Positions 23,172 through 34,325 are shown, counted from the stretch's first letter. The stretch is 64,000 nucleotides of DNA from Leptobrachium leishanense (GCA_009667805.1 CM019067.1:163915073-163979072); one strand, 5' to 3'. The notes: a model not told the origin generated them from the sequence alone. Made by a program: numbers and translations.

Positions 23172-23790
23172 CTTGAACAATACGTTATCACTCTTTTTTA
23201 TTATTTTATTTTATTTTGTTTATGGCTAAGTGGAAATACATTTGCGAGCACTTGGAAATTATTAACATTTTAAAATACTTTTTTTTCTCCCTGGCACTCA
23301 GCACAGTGTTAAAATAATAACAATAATACATTAAAAGACCTTTTTACAGAATTAATTTCTTTCATCGGTTTTTATTCCATGTAGAATACCAGCTTAGCGT
23401 ATGACTCGTATGTATATAGATCACCGGTCATGGATCGAAATCCATGCAATTTATGTTGTCTGTCAATCGAATGTCCATTTGGAAAACTTGACCAGAAGAA
23501 CACTTCCCCATGCAAGTACATGCACACATTGCATATTTTTGGTTACCCTGGATGCTATTTCAGAGGCAGCATTTTGTTTTTTCTTTTCGGAAGGATCAAG
23601 GAAATTATATCTTGATATATTATGTACATTAAAATCTAATGAAATGTACATGTGATTTTAGTGTGATTTACCGACAGTGGCGATACATGTTAGTACAACT
23701 TCATTTCATCAAATAGTATCTTGCCAATGTTTTATATTTATATTTTTGTATTTATTTTTAAGAAATAAACCCGTTTTTACAACTTGCTTA
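23172..23790 (+). other. Probable cadherin 3' UTR
   Basis: AT-rich sequence after the stop codon. A candidate poly(A) signal AATAAA at 23764-23769 sits within AAGAAATAAACCCG; an ATTAAA lies earlier near 23330. The true 3' end cannot be placed from sequence alone. Confidence 0.5.
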
Positions 23791-25416
23791 ATGCCTAACT
23801 GATTTAGATCATGTAACATTGCAAAATGCTGAGCTATTAAAGAATTATTAAACAGATGATTATATAGTAATCATAATTGCATAAAGATTCAGGCACCAGG
23901 GATATATGACTATGGCTCGATATAATTCCATCATCCGTTTTCTTACAAAAAATATATTGGCTACTTACGGTCGATATATATATTTTTGTTTTTTAAATAT
24001 TGGCTTATTCAGTTGAAAAAAAATAATCTGGAGCAGATATTTGAAAATGCCACTGATACGGAAAACAAAAGTTGAAAACAACCAAAAAATCGTATTTTCA
24101 GCCAGTATAACGTAGATTTTTGCCTTTAAAAATTACTTTTAGAATCATATGATGTTTAATAAAAGATTTCAGCCTTATTTCCTCTATTTCCCTGCCTAAA
24201 AATCCATTTATCAACGCCTTTTAGTATTTGAAATCCTTTTGGAAATAGACATAACGATATATCCATTAAAAAGTACAGCCGCGAGAGCTGTATATTCAAT
24301 CAGAATTTTATGGTAAATCGAAATACTGGCAAAACCTAGCATTTGAATATCCTGAAACAAAAAAATGGCCGAAAATTGGCCTAAAAACCTAACAAATTCG
24401 GCCATCAGGCCAAATTAAGTTGAGTCCTATGGTAGATGAAATAATAGCTAAATTTGCGTCAATCCTAATTTGTTTAGGGTTTGTATTTTTTTATTATTTT
24501 TGACACATGCCACATTATGCATATGTATGTAAAAGTTAAGATTCTCATTTGGCCTCATTATAAATGTGAAAATAACATTTGTACAATGAACTGTTCGTTA
24601 TGGTGTGTGTTCCCTTGCCAGGGAGTCGAGGTGAATCAAGATCCAACTCACCTTGTGGAAACAGAAATAGCCACATGGAGGGAAATCTCTAAATAGAAAA
24701 AGCTGCACATTTTTCCAGCTATGTTCTTTTATCCGATAGTGATCACAAACTTCAGTTTAGAGATTTGGGCTGTCTACCAGGGGCGGAAAGAAACATTACG
24801 ATATTAAGAAAATAAGAGCAGCAATTCTGCATAAAGCAACAAAACAATATCCGTAATATATATCGAATTCTAATTCTTCAAAATGTATCCATGAAATAAA
24901 AGTTAATTTCAGTTAAATATATTAAAGTTACATTTTCATAATCCGTTCTTAAGCTATCATAGCTCAGTGATTAGTATATAGAGCACTTAGAGCTAATGAA
25001 TCATTTAATGTATCTGTAGAATGTTTGATTCTCCTACATCTGCTTTTAAGTCTTCTTTTGTGTTTTCTCATTTAATTTTCTCTATGTTGTACAGGAGACC
25101 AAGATAACAGCACTCTAAAAAGGAACTGAGCAAAACCTTTGTTCAATATAATATCCTTTACGTGCAATTTACATTCGTTAGTAAAATTTATGCAACAGAT
25201 GAACTAAATCATTATGCCTTTTTAGAGAGAGTGTATACAGAGGTTATCATTGAAATACACTGCATGACTTTTACAGGCAGTGATCAAAAGCACTCTTATA
25301 AAATACATAACTAGTTCCTGTTTTTATATTTACTAACATGTTACTGGAGCCTTAAATAAATGTATTATGTGACAAAATCTTGTAACGATTGTGCAGAAAG
25401 AAAGAAAAAATTCTGC
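23791..25416. other. Downstream flank of the cadherin gene, no recognisable feature
   Basis: AT-rich intergenic or extended 3' UTR sequence. Short open frames here lack any family motif. Confidence 0.45.
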
Positions 25417-25420
25417 TTAA

Positions 25421-25690
25421 CCCCTTCACTACCAAGTGATGCTCCGTAAAACCACTGTCAGAAACCACTAGTTTTTTTGGAAAATTACTTTTCATGAATT
25501 ATACCCAAATAAATATTTTGGAATATTCCCAATGTAATTCTTACCATAGCATCCCTATTTGACAGGCAGATGTCGCCATCTCCTGGTCAAAAAGTGCTAC
25601 TGCAGCTGGGGCTCCATGATGGATCAACTGGGGATCCTGCTTTTAGATACAGAGTCCCAACTGTACAAACTGTTTTAGCCCCTTAGCTGG
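25421..25690. mobile_element. piggyBac-type MITE, truncated copy
   Basis: TTAA at 25417-25420 followed by CCCCTTCACTACCAAGTG, the reverse complement of the right end at 14554-14571. Similarity runs through GGAATATTCCCAA and the ATCTCCTGGTC block to about 25690, where it stops without a second end. Confidence 0.75.
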
Positions 25691-26391
25691 TTTTATGTTT
25701 ATTGTATTTCTTAATTTAACATACATTTTAAAATCGTATTTTGAGGAAAAATGACAATGATGCATTGCAAAATTATAGTAATTACAGTAAGGTTTGGCTG
25801 CCATGTATGATTGTCTTTAACAATAGCAGAGACTCATGTATGACTGTTTTGGTAACCTGATGACTGTCAATATTTCTGTCACAAAGTGTACAAAGGGCTA
25901 TAATGTTTCTGCACATTTTTAAAACTGAAAATGTATTTTTCATGAAAAAAATAAAACATTTGAGCTATTCTTTAGGGATATAAAATGCAATGCACAGTAA
26001 CAACGAACTGGACCTAATAAATTTCAACTCATGCAAACTTTCAATTAAGTATATTTTCATCTCTTCCTGGTGCGCTGTGGCACTTTCAACCAGTCATTGA
26101 GATCTAGCTGAAAGCACAGACACAAATCCACCAATTATCTCAAGTTTGAATAGCTTATTTGATTACGGTGTGAATTATGGAACACTTATGAATTACAAAT
26201 AAGAATATAAATATTATTAACAAAATGAATTAAAAATTATTGATACCTGAAAAAATGAAGCAAAAAAATATTTATGAAAAAACATGTAAGTGTATGCAGA
26301 AATACATTCCTGTTTTACTCACACAGCAACCAGACAAGTATTTCCCAAAATGTTTAAGTCGGGACTAAGCAAGGTTAAATAAATAACAAAT
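25691..26391. other. Intergenic stretch, no recognisable feature
   Basis: AT-rich; nothing recognised. Confidence 0.45.
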
Positions 26392-26700
26392 AATTATTTA
26401 TATATATATAGAACCCAAAAAATAGGATGCACTCAGGGTCTTGGAAAAAAATAGTAAAAGCCGTACCTTTATTAAACAAACTTAATAAAATTCTGTAATC
26501 AGATGCCGATGTTTCGGCTCCTTCAGAGCCTTTCTCGAAGTTACAGGCAATTGAATCAAACATGTAATATATAGAAAAAAAACAAATTACAATCAGCTCA
26601 CCCACCCGGTAGCACATCCTCCCGGAAATGCCGATCACCACGTGGACTCGGCGTCTAGATCTAGTCAGCGTGCAGCTTGTTAACGTCAATACTGCGGTTA
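26392..26700 (-). repeat. Small repeat with stem plus GAAACATCGG motif, single arm
   Basis: Read on the - strand it contains CTTCGAGAAAGGCTCTGAAG, a stem GGCTC/GAGCC, then GAAACATCGGC and, about 37 nt later, TTTAATAAAGG. The order matches each arm of the foldbacks at 7149-7349 and 28561-28764. Outer boundaries are approximate. A palindromic MITE remnant or a small retroelement are both possible. Confidence 0.6.
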
Positions 26701-27097
26701 TATATATTTATAGTATTCCTGAGCACACCAGCACAACACCTGGGATTATTTTATGCACGGCATGATGCCTGCAAAGACAAAAAGATAAGGGTGTTTTTTA
26801 TGCTATCTCGTGATAGTTGGAGTGCTCTATAGAGAAGAATGCATCCCACCCTTGAATTGAGACACGTGTTTGCATTTTCTCAGTGCTTGAATTGTATCTA
26901 AGAAACTGTGTTTCTTCTTTGTACAGGGATTAAGGAGCTGTATTTCAGTCAGATTGTTAGCATTAATAAGTAATATCAAAGTGAAACGGCCCCTCTCATT
27001 AATAATAACACCTCCCTCTTATTGCAGTTGTGCCACAAATTTCCGCTTGCTGTTGAAGCTACCTGCAATAAATTAGCATTTCTAATACGTTTTTTGA
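26701..27097. other. Intergenic stretch, no recognisable feature
   Basis: No recognised element. Confidence 0.4.
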
Positions 27098-27700
27098 ATT
27101 ATAATTAATGCAGCATATGAACCCACACACTGCTGGGAAGTTCCCGGCAGTGTGTGGATTCATATGCTGCATTAATTATACTGCAGATAGGCGCTGTCTG
27201 GCTGTGTGTGGATTCATATACTGAATTATACTGCAGACAGGCGTTGCCCGGCAGTGTGCAGATTCACATGCTGCATTAATTATCCTGCAGAGAGGTGCTG
27301 TAGCATATGAATCCGCACACAGCCTGGCAGCGCCTCTCTGCAGCATAATTAATGCAGCATATGAATCCACACACTGCTGGGCAGCACCTCTCTGCAGTAT
27401 AATTAATGCATCATATGAATCCGCACACTGCCAGTCAGCACCTCTCTGCGGTATAATTAATGCATCATATGAATCCGCACACTGCCGGGAACTTCCCAGC
27501 CGTGTGTGGATTTATATGCTGCATTAATTATAACTCATAAAAAATTAAAGACTAACTGATCAAAAAATCGATCCGAATCAATGAATCGATTGCCAGAGAG
27601 GTGTTGCCTGCCCAGTAGTTTGCAAAATCATATGCTGCATTAATTATACTGCAGAGAGGCACCTCCCAGCAGTGTGTGAATTCATATACTGCATTGAAAC
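27098..27700. repeat. Palindromic tandem repeat array
   Basis: About eight blocks of roughly 70-80 bp built from ATTAATGCAGCATATGAATC, CACACACTGC and CAGCACCTCTCTGCAGTATA appear alternately in direct and reverse-complement orientation. Neighbouring blocks can pair into large hairpins, for example 27100-27136 with 27137-27176. It abuts a TAGACATGTGCA-type MITE end and may be that element's interior. Confidence 0.8.
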
Positions 27701-28057
27701 CTATGGGTTAAAAAGACTTGTTTCTTTAAAAAAGTTAGGAAAAAATGTTAAAAAATCCTAAAAGAATAAATAAGTAAAGAAACTTTCATTCTATTGGTAG
27801 TAATCTACTTCCCATTCTTAAATAAGCAATAAAAAATGAAATAACTCCTAAAAAAGCGAAATACCAACTGATCCGAATCACCTGAAATGATCTGAATTGC
27901 CGAAATGATCCAAATCACCGAATGATCCGAATCACTGAATCAAATCGATTTGAAATTTCGGATGGTCGATATATCGTTTTTGGACATGCTCCCGAAATAC
28001 GAAAATGGTGAATTTCGTCCGAATTTCAATTCGGAATGAAACGAATTGCACATGTCT
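27541..28057. mobile_element. hAT-like MITE, right part, TGCACATGTCTA end
   Basis: The right end is TGCACATGTCTA (28046-28057), preceded by a field of GATCCGAATC, AATTTCGG and CGAAAT words. The AAACCTATGGGTTAAAAAG and AAAAATCCTAAAAGAATAAA blocks near 27700-27770 are shared with 40010-40470. The left end was not found; the palindromic array probably belongs to the same element. Confidence 0.6.
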
Positions 28058-28560
28058 AGCAAATATAAAGAAGGACAGTGAGAACAGATAGTTCTCAAGT
28101 GTCCTTATGGCAGCCCTGCATGAATCAGCTGATGATTACATACATTAGATCTAGCACAGAGCGTGTGCTCATCTTCATGAAATCATATGGACTCCAAAAG
28201 ACAATACCAACAGCAGCCCTGCTGTCAATATATGTTAACGGCTTCCAAATATTGAGCCATGCCGTTAATGTAGGGACACATTCAAAACAAAGATACTGAT
28301 TGAGATTGAGAGCCTCTAATGGTTAATAATGCATTTTGTCAGTTGTTTCTTCTATTCCATGTGTTCTATAAGAAATGACTTTTAATGATGAGAATATGAA
28401 TGACAAATAATAAAAAGTGTTACTTATCTTGATAAAAGAAAAAATTCTATATTCTAATGTTTACAAAAATCAAAAAAGCTTGGTTACCACGGATTAGGCT
28501 TACCAGGGCTGTGCTAATTGCTGGGTGCTCCAAAGGGTAGGATCCGTGGTCCCATGAACA
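28058..28560. other. Intergenic stretch, no recognisable feature
   Basis: Nothing recognised. Confidence 0.4.
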
Positions 28561-28764
28561 TGTGCAACAAAGTAACGACGGGCAACACCAGGCAAATAGC
28601 AAAGTAATCATTTATTGGAAATAGCTGAAAGGGCAGCATAAAAACGACATTTCGGCTCACGCCTTAGTCATGTTTGAACATGACTAAGGCGTGAGCCAAA
28701 GTGTTGTTTTTATACTGCCCTTTCAGCTATTTGCCTGGTGTTGCCCATCGTTACTTTGTTGCAC
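28561..28764. repeat. Foldback repeat, second locus
   Basis: Left arm 28561-28674 and right arm about 28675-28764 are inverted copies meeting at CATGTTTGAACATG. The right arm lacks ~25 bp that the left arm has (about 28601-28625, the part with the reverse-complement AATAAA). Outward from the centre each arm reads CATGACTAAGGCGTGAGCC, then GAAATGTCG in the left arm (decayed in the right). Organisation equals that of 7149-7349. Confidence 0.85.
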
Positions 28765-29326
28765 ATATTCTATTGTTTAATTTTTTTCTGATTGAAATGG
28801 CCTCGGGAAAACGTTTTTTTTTGTAAATCAAATGTTTTTTCATTCTTATTTAGTAAATCATTGGCTTCATTTTTTTCAAATTCTTAACCTAAAAAAAATG
28901 CAAGTAAAACATATGACTGACTAGCAAAGGGATGTAAAACGTAGCTCTATGATGTTGATGACCTGCAACTTCCAGAATTTTTTTAATGCAGCAGATGGTC
29001 TGAGAATCATACAATTAGTAGTTCAGCAACATCTCGAAGGCTTGAGTTGGCACAGTATATAATCAACAGTGACAGGGGAATTTTAAGTTGCTGTCAGCGC
29101 AAGCCAGTCCATAAATACACTTTACCTACCTATATGATTAAATCCATCCTTTGAACAACTTGAAGTGCACCTGTAACTGCCAAATGCATTTTGGCTGTGG
29201 TAGTCCATCAGGAGATGCATATTGCTCTGGTCTTAAAATAGGGTTGCCAGATAGAGCGACCATGTTTTGCTGGACACATACAATTTATTCATGCTGATGG
29301 GCAGTGCATGAAAAATGCAATGCAGC
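28765..29326. other. Intergenic stretch, no recognisable feature
   Basis: Nothing recognised. Confidence 0.4.
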
Positions 29327-30110
29327 AGCAAGTACAGGGCTGGCCCGACCATGGTGCACTCTGGAGCACCTGCTCCAGGTGGCAGAATCTGAGGGCGTGA
29401 AGGGGGCGGTCTATTTTTGCCGCTGCAGCACTTTTTTTTCTGGGGCAAGTATATTATTTGTCCCTGGAGGCTGGTGCAGTGATGCAGGGCCACGCCCACA
29501 CACACGTGGGCAGCAGGGGAAGAGTGGCAGAGAGAAGAGATGAAAGTGCATTTGGGCGGATCTCATTCCCAGGGAGCTCGTTCATCTGTATTCTAGAGAC
29601 CACCGGCACCAGGTATGTGTGAGGCGTGCCACCACCAGAGCCCAGGACTAGGAAGAATAGATTTTAAAATTGTATCTCTGTGTAGTAGCTCTCTCTGGGT
29701 GTTTATGCTGAAAAATCAATTAAAAAAGAATCACAAATTATGAGAACATCACAGTTTGCAGCAGACCATAAACCATCATAGAGAACAAACATAACTTTAG
29801 CAACCTGCTGGACTTCACACAAAAGCATTTTGGCAAAATCCAGTTAACAGTAAACTAACTAGGCATTGGATTTCACTTTGATCTTGACAATATTTAAAAT
29901 GCTGATGGTGGATGCAAGGTTCCTGCATGCTGAGAGCCCCTGCAGAGTTTACTTCCTGTGTGTCCAGGATGTAAGTGGTTGCCAGTGTCTGTAGTTTTAA
30001 CTGATGGGTCTTTCACCAGAGACATTTCACCCATGTTTCTACTCATGTCAGACAGCAGCCCTGACCCCCTATAAGCCATTCGAGGGAATAGTGCTAGGAG
30101 GTGTAAAATA

Positions 30111-30558
30111 TAGGCTTGTGCACCGATTTTTTTTTCGGTTCGATTCGGTTCGATTTTTCGGATGTTTAAACTTTTCGATTCGGCTCGTTTCGACCGATTT
30201 CTGTTTCGATTCGGTTCGGTTCGACTCGTTTTTCGGGTACATTTTTTTTTTCGTAATATCGACCATTTTTCGTATTTTCGTGTCACTTTGCTCGTTTTTG
30301 TATCGACTTTTCATGATTTCGCAAAATTTTCGTTTTTTCGGAACGTCTGTTCTCCTCGTTTCAAAGCAATAAATTTCGATTTGACACATTTGAAGTCCAT
30401 TCGAAAATTCCAAAAATATTTCGTTTCGGCTCGGAAAACTTTTCGGATCTGCCATTTTCGGATCTAAAAATTTTCGGAAATTCGGCCGCATCCGAAAACA
30501 CGAATCGGGAAATTTCGTGAAAATTCCGAAATTCCGAAACCCGAAACGCACATCCCTA
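30111..30558. mobile_element. Nested hAT MITE with TTCG-rich arms
   Basis: Starts TAGGCTTGTGCACCGA and ends GCACATCCCTA. A perfect 8-bp duplication GTAAAATA flanks it at 30103-30110 and 30559-30566. Both arms are dense in TTCGG and TTTCG on the left and CGAAA/CCGAA on the right. The 448-bp interior has no genuine coding sequence; open frames across it come from the simple repeat. Confidence 0.93.
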
Positions 30559-31149
30559 GTAAAATATAAAATCCTTTCAGGATCGGCTCCCACCTTCTCC
30601 ATTCCTGTGCTGACATGGATATTATAGCAAATGTGCCAGACATCTGTCCATCAGATGTATTTTAGTCTCTGTTCTATTGATCTCAGATGTTGATCTGTTT
30701 GTTTGTTTATTCATAATCTGCTTCAGGTTTTCAAATCTGTGTACATGTCCTGAGAGGCTCCCATTGGTTTAAAAACCCTCAACATATCGACCATATGATT
30801 CATTCGGACCACTTTTCTTCACCCCTGTGCATTATATACAGTATGGTCAATCAAGGTTTCATTGTAAAGGGCAGAGTCTGACCTTTCCAATGATACCTAA
30901 CATGATCATATTCAGTGTAAAAATAATACTCAAAAAAAATCATAAATAAAATAAAAATTAACCTTTTCCTTTTCTTCCCCCACAGGGTTGAAATGGCTCA
31001 GCAATGAAGGGGTTAACAGTCAGGCTAGATCACATTGCGTATTACTTTACCTTTTCCCTTGGTTTAGTTGTATATTAAGGGTTAACGGGCAGGTTTGATC
31101 CCTCACAGTATACATTTTATTTATTTTCCCTTGATTAATGGCATTTTAG

Positions 31150-31420
31150 GGGTAATGGGTAGGCTACACATCGCACATAACTGAGTTTTATTGCTGTGGA
31201 GCTCTATGATACTCTCATACACTGCACATTACTGTGAGATTTATTGTGGTGGGACTCTGTGATACACTCATACACATCTCTTATCACAGAGCTCCACAGC
31301 AATAAAACTCACAGTAATGTGCAGTTTGAGCGTATCACAGGCCGACACAGCAATAAAACTCACTCATACACAATGCATATTACTGTGAGTTTTATTGCTG
31401 TGCAAGTCTGTGACACGATC
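31150..31420. repeat. ~58-bp minisatellite, locus 1
   Basis: Units with ATTACTGTGAGTTTTATTGC, TGTGGAGCTCTGTGATAC and CTCATACACTGCAC occur in both orientations. The same unit recurs at 43030-43340 and 58570-58990. Confidence 0.85.
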
Positions 31421-31509
31421 CTACATGCCACGTGTTTTTTTTGGGGGGAGGCAGCATTTTATCCATGGCTCCAGGCAGCACAGTGGCTTGGGCCGGCCCT
31501 AAGCAAATA

Positions 31510-31820
31510 GAATCCTAAAGCTGCAGGTTAGACATCAACAAGGAATCCAAAGTGACCTGCGTTGATTTCCATCCTGTAGCATATGAATTATAAATGTTGC
31601 AGGACATCACTTTTTCCTATGCTTACCTCTGCATGGCATAATAATGTGTCCAGGCCACATGCTCAATCTGGCACCTATCTTAGATATCAAGGCAAAATCT
31701 CATCCCTTATTAAGATATTACTGCTAATTATTAGCATGTTTCCCTTCTGCAGAGAGAGCTTGAGCTTGGTGATGTCCATTGTGCAGTGCTGCACGATTGA
31801 CCCTTAGTGGTGGCATCGGC
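31510..31820. other. Intergenic stretch, no recognisable feature
   Basis: Nothing recognised. Confidence 0.4.
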
Positions 31821-31828
31821 GTGCTGAT

Positions 31829-32450
31829 TAGGGATGGGCTGCCGGTTCGAATTGATTCGAACATCGGCTGTTCGAAAATTTGCGAACTTCAAACTTTTCG
31901 GGACGTTCACAGAAAGTTCGAGAATTATTTTTTTTTTTAAAAAAATGCTTAAAAGATCCTAAAACAATCTAAAAATAAAGAGACTCTTTACTGCAGAATA
32001 TAATAATAAACGGTTTATTAGATATTAGATATTGAATTAAAACCGGAATATTTTTAACAATGAAGCCTATGGGATTCATAAACATTTCCCACTCATTGTT
32101 GGTCAAACATTTCCCATGGCTTCAAATCGCGTTTAAACATGAGCAAAAGCAGTAAAAATTAGCTCAGCGCACAGCAGTGAAATGGCTCAGCACTCAGCAG
32201 TGAAAGGGTTAAAAAGTTTTTTTTTCTTTTTTCCATTGTTTCCTGTCCCCCAGGGCACTACCCTGACCCCCATACACATTTTATGGCCAATATCTTGCAT
32301 ATATGCCCTCTTGGAGGGGACCTTAATTTTCTAACCTTCGAGGCCATTGACTTGCATGGTGTTCGAATTGTGTTCGCGTTCGCGGTCAAACTTTTTCAGG
32401 TGTTTGAGTTTGAATGCAAACCAAACACGGGGGTGTTCGGCCCATCACTA
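31829..32450. mobile_element. Chimeric hAT MITE related to the large hAT at 44891
   Basis: Starts TAGGGATGGGC, ends GCCCATCACTA, and is flanked by a perfect 8-bp duplication GTGCTGAT (31821-31828 and 32451-32458). Its right 200 bp, from TTTCCTGTCCCCCAGGGCAC through TATATGCCCTCTTGGAGG to GACTTGCATGG, matches the right end of the large hAT (61465-61600). Its left-centre (31946-32070) is the core of the CAGGGTTATTC MITEs. 32130-32210 matches the right end of the TTAA element at 33114-34325. It is therefore a mosaic that moved as one unit. No coding sequence. Confidence 0.92.
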
Positions 32451-32458
32451 GTGCTGAT

Positions 32459-33109
32459 TTGTAAATCAATACTCTGATAGTCAGTCAGATCGGAGGCACC
32501 AAATGAGCAAAAGGCTGTTTTATAAGATGTCTCTCTGGTCACTGATCTCCCTCAATCCAGCGGCATGCCATATGGGCGTGAGGGACAGCTAATCTTTGGA
32601 AGCAAATTACACTGCTCAATTTTTTTTCCAATCATTTGGTGTAATTCTATCTCAGAAAATGGACATTTTAGTGAGTATGGCTAAAGCAGATAAATCACGC
32701 CCATCTAAACCCACCTGAAACCAGAATGGATATTTCAGATATCACACTGTATAATCTGTAAAGAATCAGCCTATACATCCTATACACTGCGTTTACTTCT
32801 CACAGCATCTTCAGCCAACCACATTCAATACCAGAAAGATAAGCTACTAGCAGGGTATAAACTATAGTTGTTGGCAATTCTAAATCAGCAAAATGCTAAT
32901 ATATCAACTGCAATGTTGTGACTAATAAACTGGAAAAAATTCTGTATGACATGGTCAGTTAAAGCTTGTAAATAAAATTAATTTTAAAAAAACCTTGAAT
33001 TAATCACTGCAAGTTTTTAAAAATAGATTTTTATTACACCTAGCAGAGAGGACATTGGAAATTGCAAATGCCTGTGCAAACGATAGGAAAAGGAGGGTTC
33101 AAAGGTTTT
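32459..33109. other. Intergenic stretch, no recognisable feature
   Basis: Nothing recognised. Confidence 0.4.
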
Positions 33110-33113
33110 TTAA

Positions 33114-34325
33114 CCACTTCAATGCTAAGGACGCGCTCAGCGCGTCCTCAGCATTACCGCTGGTGTGCTGAGGACGCGCTGAGCGCGTCCTCACATTGGG
33201 GTCAGCGTTCGGCCGGGTTCCGGCCGATCGCTGGCCCCTCCGGTGCGGGCTGACATCCTGGATGTCAGCCCGGCATCCGGACCAGCAGCCGCCATTATTA
33301 GGTGTCATCGCGGGGGCGCGATGACACCTAATTCAGGCGCCCCCCCCGCATGTGCGGAGGAGGCGCCTGAAAGGGAGGGGGGAGGTCCTTCGGACCTCTC
33401 TCCCTCCCGATCGGCGGCGCACAGGGGGTTAACCCAGGCATCATTTGGAAGGCACAGCCTGCCCTTCCAAATGATGCCTGGCATTAACCCCTGGGGAGCT
33501 GGATCGCAAATCGGCGCTGAAAAGCGCCGATTCGCGATCCTTCCCGGGAGCTGGCCGACATCTTGGATGTCGGCCAAGCTTCCGGGAACTCCCCCAGAGG
33601 ACTGGCGTCATCGTGCGTAGCACGATGACGCCAGTCCTACAGTTAACCCCTAACTGCCACCAAGTGTGGAGATAGGAGTTCCAATGAACTCCCTATCTCC
33701 CGATCCGTGGCAGCTAGGGGTTAAATTTTGATATCGTTGGATCGGCCAGAGCATGGCCGTTCCAACGATACCAAACATGAAAGTTAAAAATGTTGTAAAA
33801 AAAAAAATGAAAAAAAAAAAAATGAAAAAAAAAAAAATAAACACTTTTTTTTCTTTTTTTTGGGTTTGTTAATGCAGCAATATTGTTCCCATTTCAATTA
33901 TAATGTGAACAATGATGCTGCACTAACGATTTTTGTATGCGGTGCGTTTGTTAAAAATAGTGTCATTTTCCCCCAAAAAAAATGTAACGAGACCCCATCT
34001 CTAATTTTTTTAACAAGCGCACCCCATACAAAATATAACCGCAATTGCTCGCATGTTAAAATGTGGAAAAAAACACTTTACACGTTGTAAATTATTGAAA
34101 ATACATATTTTATTGCATTTTTTGTTATAATATACAGACATGACATAACGTATACATATAATAATGACATATTATGAATCTACCGAGTCTGACGGAAAGA
34201 ACGATATATAATATGTCGGTGTCATATACTAAAATAAGCCTTAAAAACACGTTTAAACATGATGCGCAAAACAGGTAAAAAATGACCTCAGCACAGGGGC
34301 GGGAAAAGCCTCAGCAGCGAAAGGG
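33114..34325. mobile_element. piggyBac-like (TTAA) non-autonomous element with GC-rich hairpins
   Basis: TTAA at 33110-33113 and 34326-34329 flanks ends CCACTTCAATGCTAAGGA and CCTCAGCAGCGAAAGGG, which are imperfect inverted repeats. The left half is a chain of near-perfect hairpins: GAGGACGCGCTGAGCGCGTC, GGCTGACATCCTGGATGTCA, GGTGTCATCGCGGGGGCGCG and others to about 33640. The right half is AT-rich and contains the CAGAGCATGGCCGTTCCAAC and GAACAATGATGCTGCACTAA modules. TTAA targets are used by piggyBac and also by Kolobok, so the superfamily is likely but not certain. No transposase. Confidence 0.82.

Larger units (their letters stand above)
29335..31501. mobile_element. hAT-type MITE with CAGGGCTGGCCC ends, 2.2 kb
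   Basis: Left end CAGGGCTGGCCCGACCATGG; right end CTTGGGCCGGCCCTA. The flanking octamers AGCAAGTA (29327-29334) and AGCAAATA (31502-31509) agree at 7 of 8 positions, as expected for hAT insertion. Contents: a nested MITE (30111-30558), a CAGAGTCTGACCTTTCCAATG module near 30873, a TCAGCAATGAAGGGGTTAA block near 30997, and a ~58-bp minisatellite near the right end. No coding sequence. Confidence 0.82.

Noticed and set aside
30069..30602. 177-codon - strand frame rich in Arg, Asn and Glu
   Set aside because: Arises from the TTCG simple-repeat arms of a MITE and extends beyond its target duplication.
33243..33620. GC-rich open frames on both strands of the TTAA element
   Set aside because: Palindromic, stop-poor DNA gives open frames on both strands; no domain or start context.
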